64,000 nt of DNA from Dethiothermospora halolimnae (GTDB lineage Bacteria; Bacillota; Clostridia; Tissierellales; VENL01). The notes beneath the pieces are model-generated. The model was not told where the DNA came from, searched no databases, and worked only from the letters and a program-made list of their open reading frames with translations. The stretch spans positions 1 through 64,000 of the forward strand of contig NZ_JBAKFX010000001.1 in assembly GCF_037577855.1 (NCBI RefSeq), given 5' to 3'. The position numbers and the translations under genes are program-made. Shown piece after piece: positions 26,396 through 35,054 of the stretch (position 1 is the first letter of the stretch; every line of letters begins with the position of its first letter).

Positions 26396-27138
26396 TACTC
26401 TTCACCTATATAATCATTAACATCTACTAATTCAACCTCATCACTTTCTTGTAAAAATTGATTTAATAAGTATATATGGCTACTTCCTATTAAAACTAGT
26501 ATTCTCTCTTCCCCAGATGATGCTAGACGACAAATGTTTGAAAAAAGAATTAAGTTACGTTGATACCACCATACTAACCAGTCAATGCCTACATACTCTC
26601 CTATATTACCAATACGAGCCATATTTATGTACTGTTTATGACTCCTTTTGATTTCACCTAGATTATTACAAATTTTATACATCTCTAATATACTTTTATT
26701 TGTATCAAGCTTAAAAATTTCTCCTTGAAAAATCTTATTAAATAACTCCGGTTGATTTGTTTCTGCCCAACCATGGACTTCTCCATAGGGTCTAGTGGCA
26801 ACTCCTACTTCCATCCAGTCAATAGGATATACCCTTTCATGTCCTAGTTCTGAAGCTATAGGAAAGCCCACCTGCTGATCTTCCCTTGGTTCTAATTTAA
26901 GTTGTCCTTCTGTATATGCCTTATATTTATTATTGATAGTTTTTTCTTCTTCTGTAACAATTTCTAATGCAACTTTAGTTGGGTTAAAATCCTTTAGTCT
27001 ATCTATGACTTCTCTTATTTCCCTTTGTCTCTTTTCAGACAAAAGATCATCTACTTCTGTGCTATACATATCTGAAGATTTTCTCATATGAAATGTACCC
27101 ACTAGAAGTACCTTAGGCTTCGGAGAAGATCTTTTCAT
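26395..27138 (-). CDS. DUF5694 family protein (TraB/TIKI-like)
   Basis: 247 residues. VLLVGTFHM near the start and LVLIGSSHIYLLNQFL near the end are the paired histidine motifs of the TraB/GumN/TIKI-like superfamily, within which DUF5694 falls. ALEIVTEEE provides a conserved acidic segment. The family is suspected to include metal-dependent peptidases, but this member's activity is unknown. AAAGGGGG precedes the ATG. It follows the truncated amidohydrolase by 18 nt, so they were probably one operon. Confidence 0.7.
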   Translation of the reverse strand: MKRSSPKPKVLLVGTFHMRKSSDMYSTEVDDLLSEKRQREIREVIDRLKDFNPTKVALEIVTEEEKTINNKYKAYTEGQLKLEPREDQQVGFPIASELGHERVYPIDWMEVGVATRPYGEVHGWAETNQPELFNKIFQGEIFKLDTNKSILEMYKICNNLGEIKRSHKQYINMARIGNIGEYVGIDWLVWWYQRNLILFSNICRLASSGEERILVLIGSSHIYLLNQFLQESDEVELVDVNDYIGEE

Positions 27139-27156
27139 TTTCTGTACCCCCTTTCA

Positions 27157-27663
27157 CTAAATATCCATGATAGAAGCTATATTGCCATATAAAATCTTTT
27201 CTATTTCCCCTTCATTGAAATCCGTTTGATTCAATATAGAAAAATATCCTTCATAATTACACTCAGGATAATCAGTACCAAATATTAAACGATCTGAACC
27301 AAACATTCTTAAGATACGATTAGTCTGTTTAATGCCATATAACATAACTAGCTCTGGTAATATAAATGAAATATCGACCCATGTACAGCCGGAAAAGGCA
27401 TCTAGATATTTCATACCTCCCATATGGGCTGTAATAAATGTGATATCTGTAAATACTTTTATCATTTTATTGATTTTATCTGGGGCACAACTATCATGAA
27501 AGCCTGTCCTACAGGGATTGCTATGATACATAACAGGGACATCTAACTCTGCTGCTTTTCCCCATGTACATTCTTCCCCTTGATATTTAATAAATTCTAG
27601 TCTTTTATCTTCGGGTAATATATGTATATGGGCGTCTATTTTTCTAGCTTTATTCCAGTCCAT
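27157..27663 (-). pseudogene. Amidohydrolase-2 family protein, internally deleted copy
   Basis: 168 residues, nearly identical in pattern to the 273-residue protein at 33333-34154 but missing 105 residues in frame between EECTWGK and AAELD. In the intact copy both deletion ends carry AAAGCAG, so a slipped or recombinational deletion between 7-bp repeats explains it. The metal-ligand motifs HIHI, YHSNPC, TAHMGG and FGTDYP remain, but beta-strands 2-5 of the TIM barrel, including LKIHPN, are lost, so activity is very unlikely. The ribosome binding site (AAGGGGG) is intact and the frame is open. Confidence 0.8.
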
Positions 27664-27716
27664 ATTATCCCCCTTAAAACAATATTATTTCGTTATTTTT
27701 TTCAATTATATATTCA

Positions 27717-27738
27717 TTATAGCATATTATGGTAGTAC
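27717..27738 (-). promoter_or_regulatory. Extended -10 promoter, conserved family copy 1
   Basis: On the minus strand TGCTATAAT is preceded by a TACCA element. The same arrangement occurs at 34204-34225 and 36952-36973. The TG one base before TATAAT is an extended -10, and no TTGACA is present. Confidence 0.5.
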
Positions 27739-27896
27739 CAGAAGACAATAAAAGATACTCAATAAATTGAATACCCTTATTTAAAACTATACATCTCTTT
27801 CAACTTTTCTATCATCTCAAAAACAACAGGACATATACTAGAAAACTCAATTATACTATACAAACTAAATAACCTATTCGGTTCATTTGTAAAGGG

Positions 27897-28270
27897 CTAA
27901 TCCCTGCAATTCTCTGGTTTACATTTTTCAATCTTACAGCTATTATCTTTCCCTAAAAAACAGCAGGGCTCTTCCTTTACCCTATAACCATTGGGCGTCA
28001 CTTTTATATACTTGTCCTTAAATTCTTCTTTTGTAATATTAAGCTCACTTGCAGCTGGTTCTATTTCATTTTCCTCAAAAGCTATGGAATAAACTTTACA
28101 ACAATTTCTGCACTTACTACAATCATAATCTTTAAATAACTCTTCATGTAGCTTAGAAAACTAACTATCTATTTTAGATGGGTCCCCATGTATTTTTAGG
28201 TATCTTCTGAAAGCATAACTTCTGTTTTCAACTTTTTTAAACTCTTTTTCTACTTTTGATTTTACTTTAC
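27897..28270 (-). pseudogene. YkgJ-type cysteine-cluster protein, broken
   Basis: The minus strand reads KVEKEFKKVENRSYAFRRYL ... KIDS, stop, FSKLHEELFKDYDCSKCRNC CKVYSIAF ... EEPCCFLGKDNSCKIEKCKP ENCRD, stop. The CSKCRNCC and later cysteines match YkgJ-family (putative Zn/Fe-S cluster) proteins. An internal TAG interrupts the N-terminal part, no start codon is seen and the usual C-terminal third is missing. Confidence 0.6.
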
Positions 28271-28304
28271 ATGATAATATAGTCTATATTAGGGAGGTTT
28301 TTCT

Positions 28305-28817
28305 ATGTTATTTAAAAAACTATTAATATTAAGTCTTGTATCGTTGTTACCTTTTACTCCTTTAAATAACAGTAATAATCTATATCAAGGAGTAAAAATT
28401 CCAATTCCTTTAAATAAGACATCTGATAATATTAGTTCAAAGGTCTATTCCATATTAAAGGATACAAAGACACCTTTAGAATCTGATATAATACATAATA
28501 TAAATCAAAAATATGGTAATGATAATATTGTTAAAAATGGTTATAAATATTTTTTTAAACAGTTAAATGGAGGCGGTAGACACGAGCTTTCTATTCCTAA
28601 GAACAAAGTTTTAAAAGTTGACTATTATCTGTTAAATGACGGTGGGGATCTTCATTTAAAGATATATGATGATGATAATAATATTATAAAGACCATAGAT
28701 CCAAATTCAAAAGGAACAATTGAAATTAAATTTCATAAACCAACCCATGTTCATATAGATACAATAGGTAAAGATACCCACTGCTATGTTAACGTGAAGT
28801 GGAATATTAAAAAGTAA
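28305..28817 (+). CDS. Secreted protein of unknown function
   Basis: 170 residues with a short signal peptide (MLFKKLLILSLVSLLPFTPL). The mature part is rich in Asn, Lys and Asp, with a beta-rich C-terminal half (LKVDYYLLNDGGDLHLKIYD, PTHVHIDTIGKDTHCYVNVK) suggesting a small beta-sandwich. I do not recognise the family. GGGAGG precedes ATG 28305. Confidence 0.6.
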   Translation: MLFKKLLILSLVSLLPFTPLNNSNNLYQGVKIPIPLNKTSDNISSKVYSILKDTKTPLESDIIHNINQKYGNDNIVKNGYKYFFKQLNGGGRHELSIPKNKVLKVDYYLLNDGGDLHLKIYDDDNNIIKTIDPNSKGTIEIKFHKPTHVHIDTIGKDTHCYVNVKWNIKK

Positions 28818-28997
28818 AGGAATATATCCTCAGCTCCATAAATTTATTGAACTATGATGATCCTGAGATTATTTTTAAGGCTGTGGAGTAGGTTAGCTAT
28901 CAACGGGCAACATGACGGGATAAATACCCTTTCTGTTAGGGGAGTAATTGATGTTGGTAACAAGGGGGTATCCCTAGTACTATGAAAATTAATTAAA

Positions 28998-29963
28998 TTA
29001 AAAATCCTTCATAGCTAATATTATTTCCTTACTGATATCATAATAGGACTTACTAGAAGGCGTTGGTGTTGCTTGAATTACTACAACCGTTTTATATTGT
29101 GGATACACATTTACTTCCTGTCCTCCGAAACCACGACAACTATATCCATGGTTAGATAACCATAGGAGATAACCATACTCTGAATTTTTCAAACTGGATA
29201 ATGTGGCCTGACGTATATATTCTTCTGATACAATTCTTTTACCTTTGAAAACTCCATTATTTAAAAGCACTAGTCCTATTTTCCCTAAATCCCTTGCTGA
29301 TAAGTCTGAATTCGATTCCCCTTCCATTACTATATATGAAACATTATCAGGGCTATAGGGCCATATTTTACTTTTAATATTAAGGGGTCTATATAAAAAT
29401 TCATTACAGATCTCATAGGAAGTTTTACCAGTAACTCTGCCAATTATGGCAGAAAGTAAGATAGCATCCCACTCTTTGTAGACAAACTTATTGCCTGGGC
29501 AGTTTGATACATCTATATCTGATAAGAAATCTACCCAATTATTTGATCTCATCATTTGAGTCATCATAGGGGAACTATAATGAATACCTGAGTTCCAATG
29601 TATACCAGAGGTCATTGTAAGTAAATGCCTAATGGTTATTACTCTATGATAAATATGTTTGTTGTAAGAAAACTCCTCTAAGTAATTACAAATAGGTTCA
29701 TCTAAATTTTTAATAATTCCACGGTCAACACAAATTCCTATAATTATAGATACAATACTCTTCCATATTGATTTTATATTATTTTTACTATTTTTATTGA
29801 ATTGATTATAATATTGTTCAAAAACAATTTTTCCATTTCTTATAACAAGAATACTGTTTACAAGTCTATACTGTTTTTGCTTTAGATAATCATCAATATT
29901 ATTTAGAGAATCACTTTTCATATTTTCCTCTTCTGGTGTAGAAATCTGCCACTGGTTATCCAT
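28998..29963 (-). CDS. Beta-lactamase-fold serine hydrolase, second cassette
   Basis: 321 residues, paralogous to the hydrolase at 14103-15092. The catalytic SxxK is S65-I-W-K68. The second motif shows a Tyr in FVYKEWDAILLS, with Asn and Ser positions replaced. The C-terminal motif is CRGFGGQE in place of KTG. There is no signal peptide. It starts 8 bp inside the end of the upstream UvrA2 gene behind GGAAGGTGG, so translation is coupled, as in the first cassette. Substitutions in the second motif suggest a different substrate or altered rate. It is not expected to be a beta-lactam resistance enzyme. Confidence 0.8.
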   Translation of the reverse strand: MDNQWQISTPEEENMKSDSLNNIDDYLKQKQYRLVNSILVIRNGKIVFEQYYNQFNKNSKNNIKSIWKSIVSIIIGICVDRGIIKNLDEPICNYLEEFSYNKHIYHRVITIRHLLTMTSGIHWNSGIHYSSPMMTQMMRSNNWVDFLSDIDVSNCPGNKFVYKEWDAILLSAIIGRVTGKTSYEICNEFLYRPLNIKSKIWPYSPDNVSYIVMEGESNSDLSARDLGKIGLVLLNNGVFKGKRIVSEEYIRQATLSSLKNSEYGYLLWLSNHGYSCRGFGGQEVNVYPQYKTVVVIQATPTPSSKSYYDISKEIILAMKDF

Positions 29964-32319
29964 ATAACCACCTTCCTATTATAGATTTTTTATTCCCCTT
30001 TAGTTCCTTAGGACTTCCAGTGGCAATAATACTCCCTCCGTCTCTTCCTCCTCCTGGTCCCATTTCAATAATATAATCACAGTTACTAAGTACCACTGGG
30101 TCATGTTCAGTTATAATTATAGAGTTTCCTTTGTCACAAAGTTCTTGTATTAAATACATAAGGTTTTCCCTGTCATAAAATGATAATCCTGTCGTTGGTT
30201 CATCGAAAATATATAGGCTATTTTTAACTTGTTTCTTAGCAAGCTCTTTTGCAAGCTTTATCCGCTGGGCTTCACCACCAGAAATAGTTGTTGTCTTTTG
30301 GCCTAATTTTATATATCCTAATCCCACTCTATTAAGAGTTTTAAGCATATTGTGTGTGATTTTATCTATATTTTCAAAAAACTCTACACCTTCTAAAACA
30401 CTCATTTCAAGTACTTCTCTTATATTTTTATCATAAAGCTTTATCTCCAGTGCTTCTTCTAAAAATCCAGTACCACCACAATCTTGACACTCCATATCAA
30501 TAAAATTCCCATAACCAACATGATAATGTATAACTCCCTCTCCCTTGCAGGAACCGCATCCGCCCTTTGAATTTAGACTAAACATACCTGATTTATATCC
30601 TTTTTTCTTGGCCTTTTCAGTATTAGCAAAGAGCTTTCTAATTCGATTAAAAATTCCAACATACGTAGCAGGACAAGATATTTTACTCCTTCCAATAGGT
30701 TTTTGATCAACTATAACACATTTATTTATATCCTCAAATCCCTTAAGGACAACCCCTTCAGATCTTTTATAGTTGTTATTTTCGAAAACCTTTTTTGGAG
30801 CTTTTATTTTTAAAACTTCTTTTAATTTGGGTACTAAAGTTTCCGTAATAAGGCTTGACTTTCCACTGCCGGATACTCCTGCAATTCCGACAATGACTCC
30901 TAAAGGAATATTTATCGAAATGTCTTTGAGATTATTTAATTTAGCATTTTTCATTGATATCACTTTATTTCTGTTAATGAATCTATACTTACTTTTAATT
31001 GTTATCTCTTTATCTCCTGATAGATATGGAGCAGTATTTGAGTGTCTACACTGGATAAAATCATTGTAGACACCTTGAAATATTCTATCTCCACCAAAAA
31101 CACCCGCCCCTGGTCCTAAGTCTATAATATAATCTGATTTCTTTATAAAGTTTTCATCATGCTCTACTGCAATAACGGTATTACCTTTATTCACTAAATT
31201 TTTAATTATTCTAATAAGATTTTCCTTTTCAATCTCATGGAGTCCAATTGTTGGCTCATCAAGAATAAATATGATAGAATCCATATCTACAATTATAAAT
31301 GTGGCTAAAAAGAGCCTCTGTACCTCTCCACCTGATAAAGTTGGAACAGGACGAGATAGGGATAAATGATGAAGACCTAAATCCATCATGCATTTAAGTT
31401 TTATAAGTATTTCATCAATTAAGCTGTTTCCATCGATTTCTTTGTTATACCTTTCTAAAAAATTATGTAATTCTTTTATATACATATTTTCTAAATCAAC
31501 TATAGATTTTCCCGAAATTGTAGTATGTATAGCTTGTTGACTAAGTCCTGTACCTTTACACTTGGGACAAGTCGCTATGGTCAAACATTCATTTTCAATC
31601 AATAACTTGCCTAATCTACTATTTTTATTATTTACCCCTTTCAGTATCCAAGGAATAAACCCTGGAAATATAGTCTTTCCTCCATCTCCATATTTCAAAT
31701 AATTAAATTCCTCAGTAGTCAATGTATTAACCTTTTGAGCAATTGATAAACCATGATATTTACAAAATGATTTCACCTTTTTCCCCGTAATTCCCCGCTT
31801 AGCCAATCCAAATACCAACTCATCTATTTGTTTTGATCTATCTCCAAAAAGCTTATCTTCATCAATTTTATGTATATGTCCTTTTCCTAAACATTTTACA
31901 CACATACCCCTTGGTGAATTTTTTTGAAACATTGCCACTGAAAGGGGAATACCATCATTATAGTCCTCATCACGTTTTCCAAAGGTTGAGAAAAACATCC
32001 CTAGCATATTGCTAATTTTTGTACGGGTTCCAACGGTACTTCTTGGATTGGATTGACGAATAATCCTCTGCTCAACTGCCACAGTAGGTGAAATCCCTTG
32101 AATACTGTCGAAACTAGAAACAGTATCAATCATAAACTGTGTATCCGAAAACATAAGATACCTTTTTTTCCCTTCTTCATATAAAATATCAAAGGCAAGA
32201 CTAGATTTCCCACTACCAGATACTCCAGTAATAACCGTCAATTTATTTTTAGGAATCTTTACATCTATATTTTTTAAGTTGTGGATATTCCCCCCGTGGA
32301 CTTCAATGTAATCCCTCAT
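29956..32319 (-). CDS. UvrA2-like ATPase 3, without UvrB-binding domain or first zinc pair
   Basis: 787 residues with both UvrA-type ABC modules: GVSGSGKSS near residue 34, LSGGEVQRLFLATF, LDEPTIGLHEIE, a second GVSGSGKSS, ISGGEAQRIKLA and FDEPTTGLSFYD. Zinc motifs are CVKCLGKGH, CPKCKGTG and CGSCKGEG...CQDCGGTG. Where copies 1 and 2 keep a short CxxC...CxxC segment in place of the UvrB-binding domain, this copy has only a ~30-residue linker (TFGKRDEDYNDGIPLSVAMF). AGGGGG precedes the ATG. It forms a two-gene operon with the hydrolase at 28998. Confidence 0.85.
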   Translation of the reverse strand: MRDYIEVHGGNIHNLKNIDVKIPKNKLTVITGVSGSGKSSLAFDILYEEGKKRYLMFSDTQFMIDTVSSFDSIQGISPTVAVEQRIIRQSNPRSTVGTRTKISNMLGMFFSTFGKRDEDYNDGIPLSVAMFQKNSPRGMCVKCLGKGHIHKIDEDKLFGDRSKQIDELVFGLAKRGITGKKVKSFCKYHGLSIAQKVNTLTTEEFNYLKYGDGGKTIFPGFIPWILKGVNNKNSRLGKLLIENECLTIATCPKCKGTGLSQQAIHTTISGKSIVDLENMYIKELHNFLERYNKEIDGNSLIDEILIKLKCMMDLGLHHLSLSRPVPTLSGGEVQRLFLATFIIVDMDSIIFILDEPTIGLHEIEKENLIRIIKNLVNKGNTVIAVEHDENFIKKSDYIIDLGPGAGVFGGDRIFQGVYNDFIQCRHSNTAPYLSGDKEITIKSKYRFINRNKVISMKNAKLNNLKDISINIPLGVIVGIAGVSGSGKSSLITETLVPKLKEVLKIKAPKKVFENNNYKRSEGVVLKGFEDINKCVIVDQKPIGRSKISCPATYVGIFNRIRKLFANTEKAKKKGYKSGMFSLNSKGGCGSCKGEGVIHYHVGYGNFIDMECQDCGGTGFLEEALEIKLYDKNIREVLEMSVLEGVEFFENIDKITHNMLKTLNRVGLGYIKLGQKTTTISGGEAQRIKLAKELAKKQVKNSLYIFDEPTTGLSFYDRENLMYLIQELCDKGNSIIITEHDPVVLSNCDYIIEMGPGGGRDGGSIIATGSPKELKGNKKSIIGRWLYG

Positions 32320-32389
32320 TTTTAACCCCCTATTCTTTTTTATAAATCATTCTTATTTACTCAAACTGAAATCCATATCTAAATATTTA

Positions 32390-32815
32390 TTAATTAAATA
32401 TATCTGAAACTTTATCCTTAAATTTACTAATCATTGATTCCTTTAATGACTTCCTAAGGGCTTCTGGATTAACTTTTATTACTTTCCACGAGTTTTCAGC
32501 ACAAATTTCCATAATGTTGTTTATCATAAATCTATGTTCACTATTTTCAGACCCCCAACTGAGCATTAAAGCTCCACTTTTTCCTCCACTTACAACCTGT
32601 TCTATTTCCACTCTATTGTTACCAATAAACTTCAAAATCGTAGCTGACATTAATGTGGAACTAATCCTCATATAATAACATTCCCTCATAATCATCATTG
32701 TGTCTCCATCTCTGTAAATATGGCTATTAGTATTATAACTACTAATACTTTGATCTAATATATCACCTAATTTTCTAATATCGTCTCCTTCAATAGTCAT
32801 ATAAGCCACATTCAT
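32390..32815 (-). CDS. DUF6054-like small protein, intact copy
   Basis: 141 residues. MRISSTLMSATILKFIG and VVSGGKSGALMLSWGSENSE resemble DUF6054-type small proteins (tentative). The C-terminal half is helical and charged. AAGGGGTG precedes the start. It lies 70 nt upstream of the UvrA2/hydrolase pair on the same strand and could be co-transcribed. A broken copy is at 21658. Function unknown. Confidence 0.6.
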   Translation of the reverse strand: MNVAYMTIEGDDIRKLGDILDQSISSYNTNSHIYRDGDTMMIMRECYYMRISSTLMSATILKFIGNNRVEIEQVVSGGKSGALMLSWGSENSEHRFMINNIMEICAENSWKVIKVNPEALRKSLKESMISKFKDKVSDIFN

Positions 32816-32844
32816 ACATTGAACACCCCTTATGCAATTTATTT

Positions 32845-33314
32845 TTATATGCCATCTACCAACTTCTCTAAATACCTTAAGTCCGCTTCCCTCCAGAAAA
32901 TTTTGTAGTTTTTAGTATCTTCTCCCATATGCAAATCTATTGTCATATATTTTTCCCCAACTATATCTATTTTCATAAATCCCCTGACTTTTCATTTGTA
33001 TAATCAAAAGTAAATCCAAAAGTATAATTTTTATATCCTTCTACTGGGAGCCAGTCTTTTAAAGTACGTCTAACCCTAAATTTACTTACATAATCTAATA
33101 TTTCTTTAATAATCTTTTCTTCTTTTATTTCCACCTCGTAATGTTTACTATCATTGCCATCGTTTTCTAAATAATTAGCACTTATATATACCCCTTCAAC
33201 TGTGTTATTTTCAACTATATCGTCTAATATATTCTCTACTTTTATGGGGCGAAAATAGAAACATATAATTAGTACTAGTAAAATAATAATATATCTTGAA
33301 ATTTTCTTTTTTAT
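32845..33314 (-). pseudogene. Small secreted or membrane-anchored protein, start-codon loss and frameshift
   Basis: AAAGGGGG is followed 8 nt later by ATA AAA AAG AAA, where an ATG is expected. The frame then encodes a hydrophobic segment (SRYIIILLVLIICFYF) and a soluble part ending GFTFDYTNEKSGDL at a TGA. Coding character continues in another frame from an overlapping ATG (MKIDIVGEKYMTIDLHMGED ... YLEKLVDGI). Both the ATG-to-ATA change and the frameshift argue for a dead gene. Two overlapping short genes cannot be excluded. Confidence 0.5.
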
Positions 33315-33332
33315 TTTTGTAACCCCCTTTAA

Positions 33333-34154
33333 CTAGATATTCATAATGGAAGCTATATTTCCATATGAAATCTTTTCTATTTCCTCTTCATTAAAATCCA
33401 TTTGATTTAATATAGAACCATAACTTTTATAATCACATTCAGGATAATCGGTACCAAATATTAGACGATCTGCTCCAAACATTCTTAAGATTCGATTAGT
33501 CTGCTTGATCCCATATAACATAACTAGCTCTGGCAATATGAATGAAATATCAACCCAGGTACATCCTGAAAATGCATCTAGATATTTCATACCTCCCATA
33601 TGAGCTGTGATAAATGTAATATCTGGAAATACTTTTATCATTTTATTGATTTTATCTGGGGCACAACTATCATGAAATCCTGTTTTACATGGATTACTAT
33701 GATACATAACAGGAATATCTAATTCTGCTGCTTTTCTTAATACTGGTACTAACCTTAAATCATCAGCATCTATACCTAAGTTATTAGGATGAATTTTTAA
33801 CCCATGTAGCCCTAGCTCCTTTATAGCATAGTCCAGTTCATAGGGAGCTCCATCTAAAATATAAGAGCCATTCATATTTATATCAGCAAAAGCCATAAAC
33901 CTATCTGGGTACTCCTTTATAATCTTAGAGTGAAATTCATTTGTCTCTCTAGCTGAATAATACATATACATATCATTTGTAGGCTGCAAAATAGCCTTTT
34001 TAATATTATACTTGTCCATTAAGTCAACATATGTTTCTATATCTGCCTTTGCCCAAATACACTCTTCACCTTGATATTTAATAAATTCTAGCCTTTTATT
34101 TTCTGGTAATATATGTATGTGACCATCTATTTTTCTAATTTTATTCCAATCCAT
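33333..34154 (-). CDS. Amidohydrolase-2 family metal-dependent hydrolase, intact copy
   Basis: 273 residues from the ATG at 34154, placed by AAGGAGG (an upstream in-frame start is unsupported). A TIM-barrel amidohydrolase: H12-I-H14 near the N-terminus, LKIHPN, YHSNPC, TAHMGG and FGTDYP are the expected metal and catalytic positions of the PF04909 family, which includes decarboxylases and hydrolases of small ring compounds. The substrate is unknown. Neighbours in both copies differ (DUF5694 after the deleted copy, a dead small protein here). A conserved extended -10 promoter lies 50 to 70 nt upstream. Confidence 0.85.
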   Translation of the reverse strand: MDWNKIRKIDGHIHILPENKRLEFIKYQGEECIWAKADIETYVDLMDKYNIKKAILQPTNDMYMYYSARETNEFHSKIIKEYPDRFMAFADINMNGSYILDGAPYELDYAIKELGLHGLKIHPNNLGIDADDLRLVPVLRKAAELDIPVMYHSNPCKTGFHDSCAPDKINKMIKVFPDITFITAHMGGMKYLDAFSGCTWVDISFILPELVMLYGIKQTNRILRMFGADRLIFGTDYPECDYKSYGSILNQMDFNEEEIEKISYGNIASIMNI

Positions 34155-34203
34155 TTTATGCCTCCTTAAAATAATGTGACTTGTAGATTTCAATTGTATA
34201 TTT

Positions 34204-34225
34204 ATTATAGCACATTCTGGTAGTT
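34204..34225 (-). promoter_or_regulatory. Extended -10 promoter, conserved family copy 2
   Basis: Minus-strand TGCTATAAT with an ACTACCA element upstream, placed before the intact amidohydrolase. It is nearly identical to 27717-27738 and 36952-36973. Confidence 0.5.
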
Positions 34226-34312
34226 TTAAGATAATAATAAAAGATAGCCTATAAATTGACTATCTTTTATCTAAAGTTATACAATTTTCAGTAAAACATT
34301 CATAAAACATGG

Positions 34313-34340
34313 GTAGGGCTTCAATAAATTGAAGCTCTAC
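34313..34340 (-). terminator. Hairpin after the DUF3298 fragment
   Basis: GTAGGGCTTCAA and TTGAAGCTCTAC close over a 4-nt loop, with one mismatch. Confidence 0.55.
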
Positions 34341-34372
34341 GCAGATCATTATTATCCCTATTTTTAAACTTA

Positions 34373-34735
34373 TTATTTTATATATTTATCACTGACTAAT
34401 ATATCTGATAATATCTCTGTCGGTATAGTGAACTCTACAACCCCCATATAACCAGGAGCTACTTCGTATTCATTAAATGAGATTGTTAGCTTACCTTCAT
34501 CATTGATATAGAACTCTTGATTCTTTGATATTTTTTCAAAAAACTCTCCAGGGCCATCTCCTTCTATTTCTTTTATCATATAGATTTTCCCTTCGTCTTC
34601 TTTGTTTTCCTTTATCATTTGCTCTTTAATGTTTTTAGTTATAACATCAACATAGCTATCATCTTTAAATAAACTTGGTAATGTTATCAAAACTTCCTTT
34701 TCCTTATCTATAGTGTCATATTTTACTTTGGTCAT
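34373..34735 (-). pseudogene. C-terminal DUF3298 (RsiV/PdaC-type) fragment
   Basis: 120 codons. ISKNQEFYINDEGKLTISFN followed by EYEVAPGYMGVVEFTIP is the hallmark end of DUF3298 domains, found in RsiV anti-sigma factors and PdaC-like proteins. Coding similarity continues a few residues upstream of the ATG (VTETRASS) to an in-frame stop. The usual membrane or signal segment and N-terminal half are absent, and no ribosome binding site precedes the ATG. Confidence 0.6.
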
Positions 34736-34892
34736 TGATGATGCTCTAGTCTCTGTGACATAACGTTATTCTCTCCTTTTTCCATATTCTTAATGGCTCT
34801 ACACTTTATAGACGGCTAAGGTCTTCAAAAAGTTTTTATTTTTTTATAATTGCCTATTCTTTTATGAAAAATTAATAGTTGAAAATAAAAAA

Positions 34893-34929
34893 GACCATAA
34901 CTAATATGTTTAACTACTAGTCATAGCCC
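34893..34929 (-). terminator. Terminator-like hairpin, related to 37052-37087
   Basis: GACCATAACTAATATGTT and the reverse-complementary TAACTACTAGTCATAG region form an imperfect stem with an A-rich left flank. It is downstream of the S41 peptidase on the minus strand. The same sequence, better preserved, recurs at 37052-37087. Confidence 0.55.
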
Positions 34930-35054
34930 TTCATTTATTACATATTTATCCCACAATAAATTTTAAAGAGCAGAATAATGTCTGCTCCTATTAAAATCTT
35001 AATCTTAAAATCCCAATATACTAGTTCTTCCTTTTACGATGATAATTCTAGTAA

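Noticed and set aside
21658..34735. Prophage or integrative element
   Set aside because: No integrase, structural, lysis or conjugation genes were seen. The mix of pseudogenes and paralogues fits local duplication and decay.
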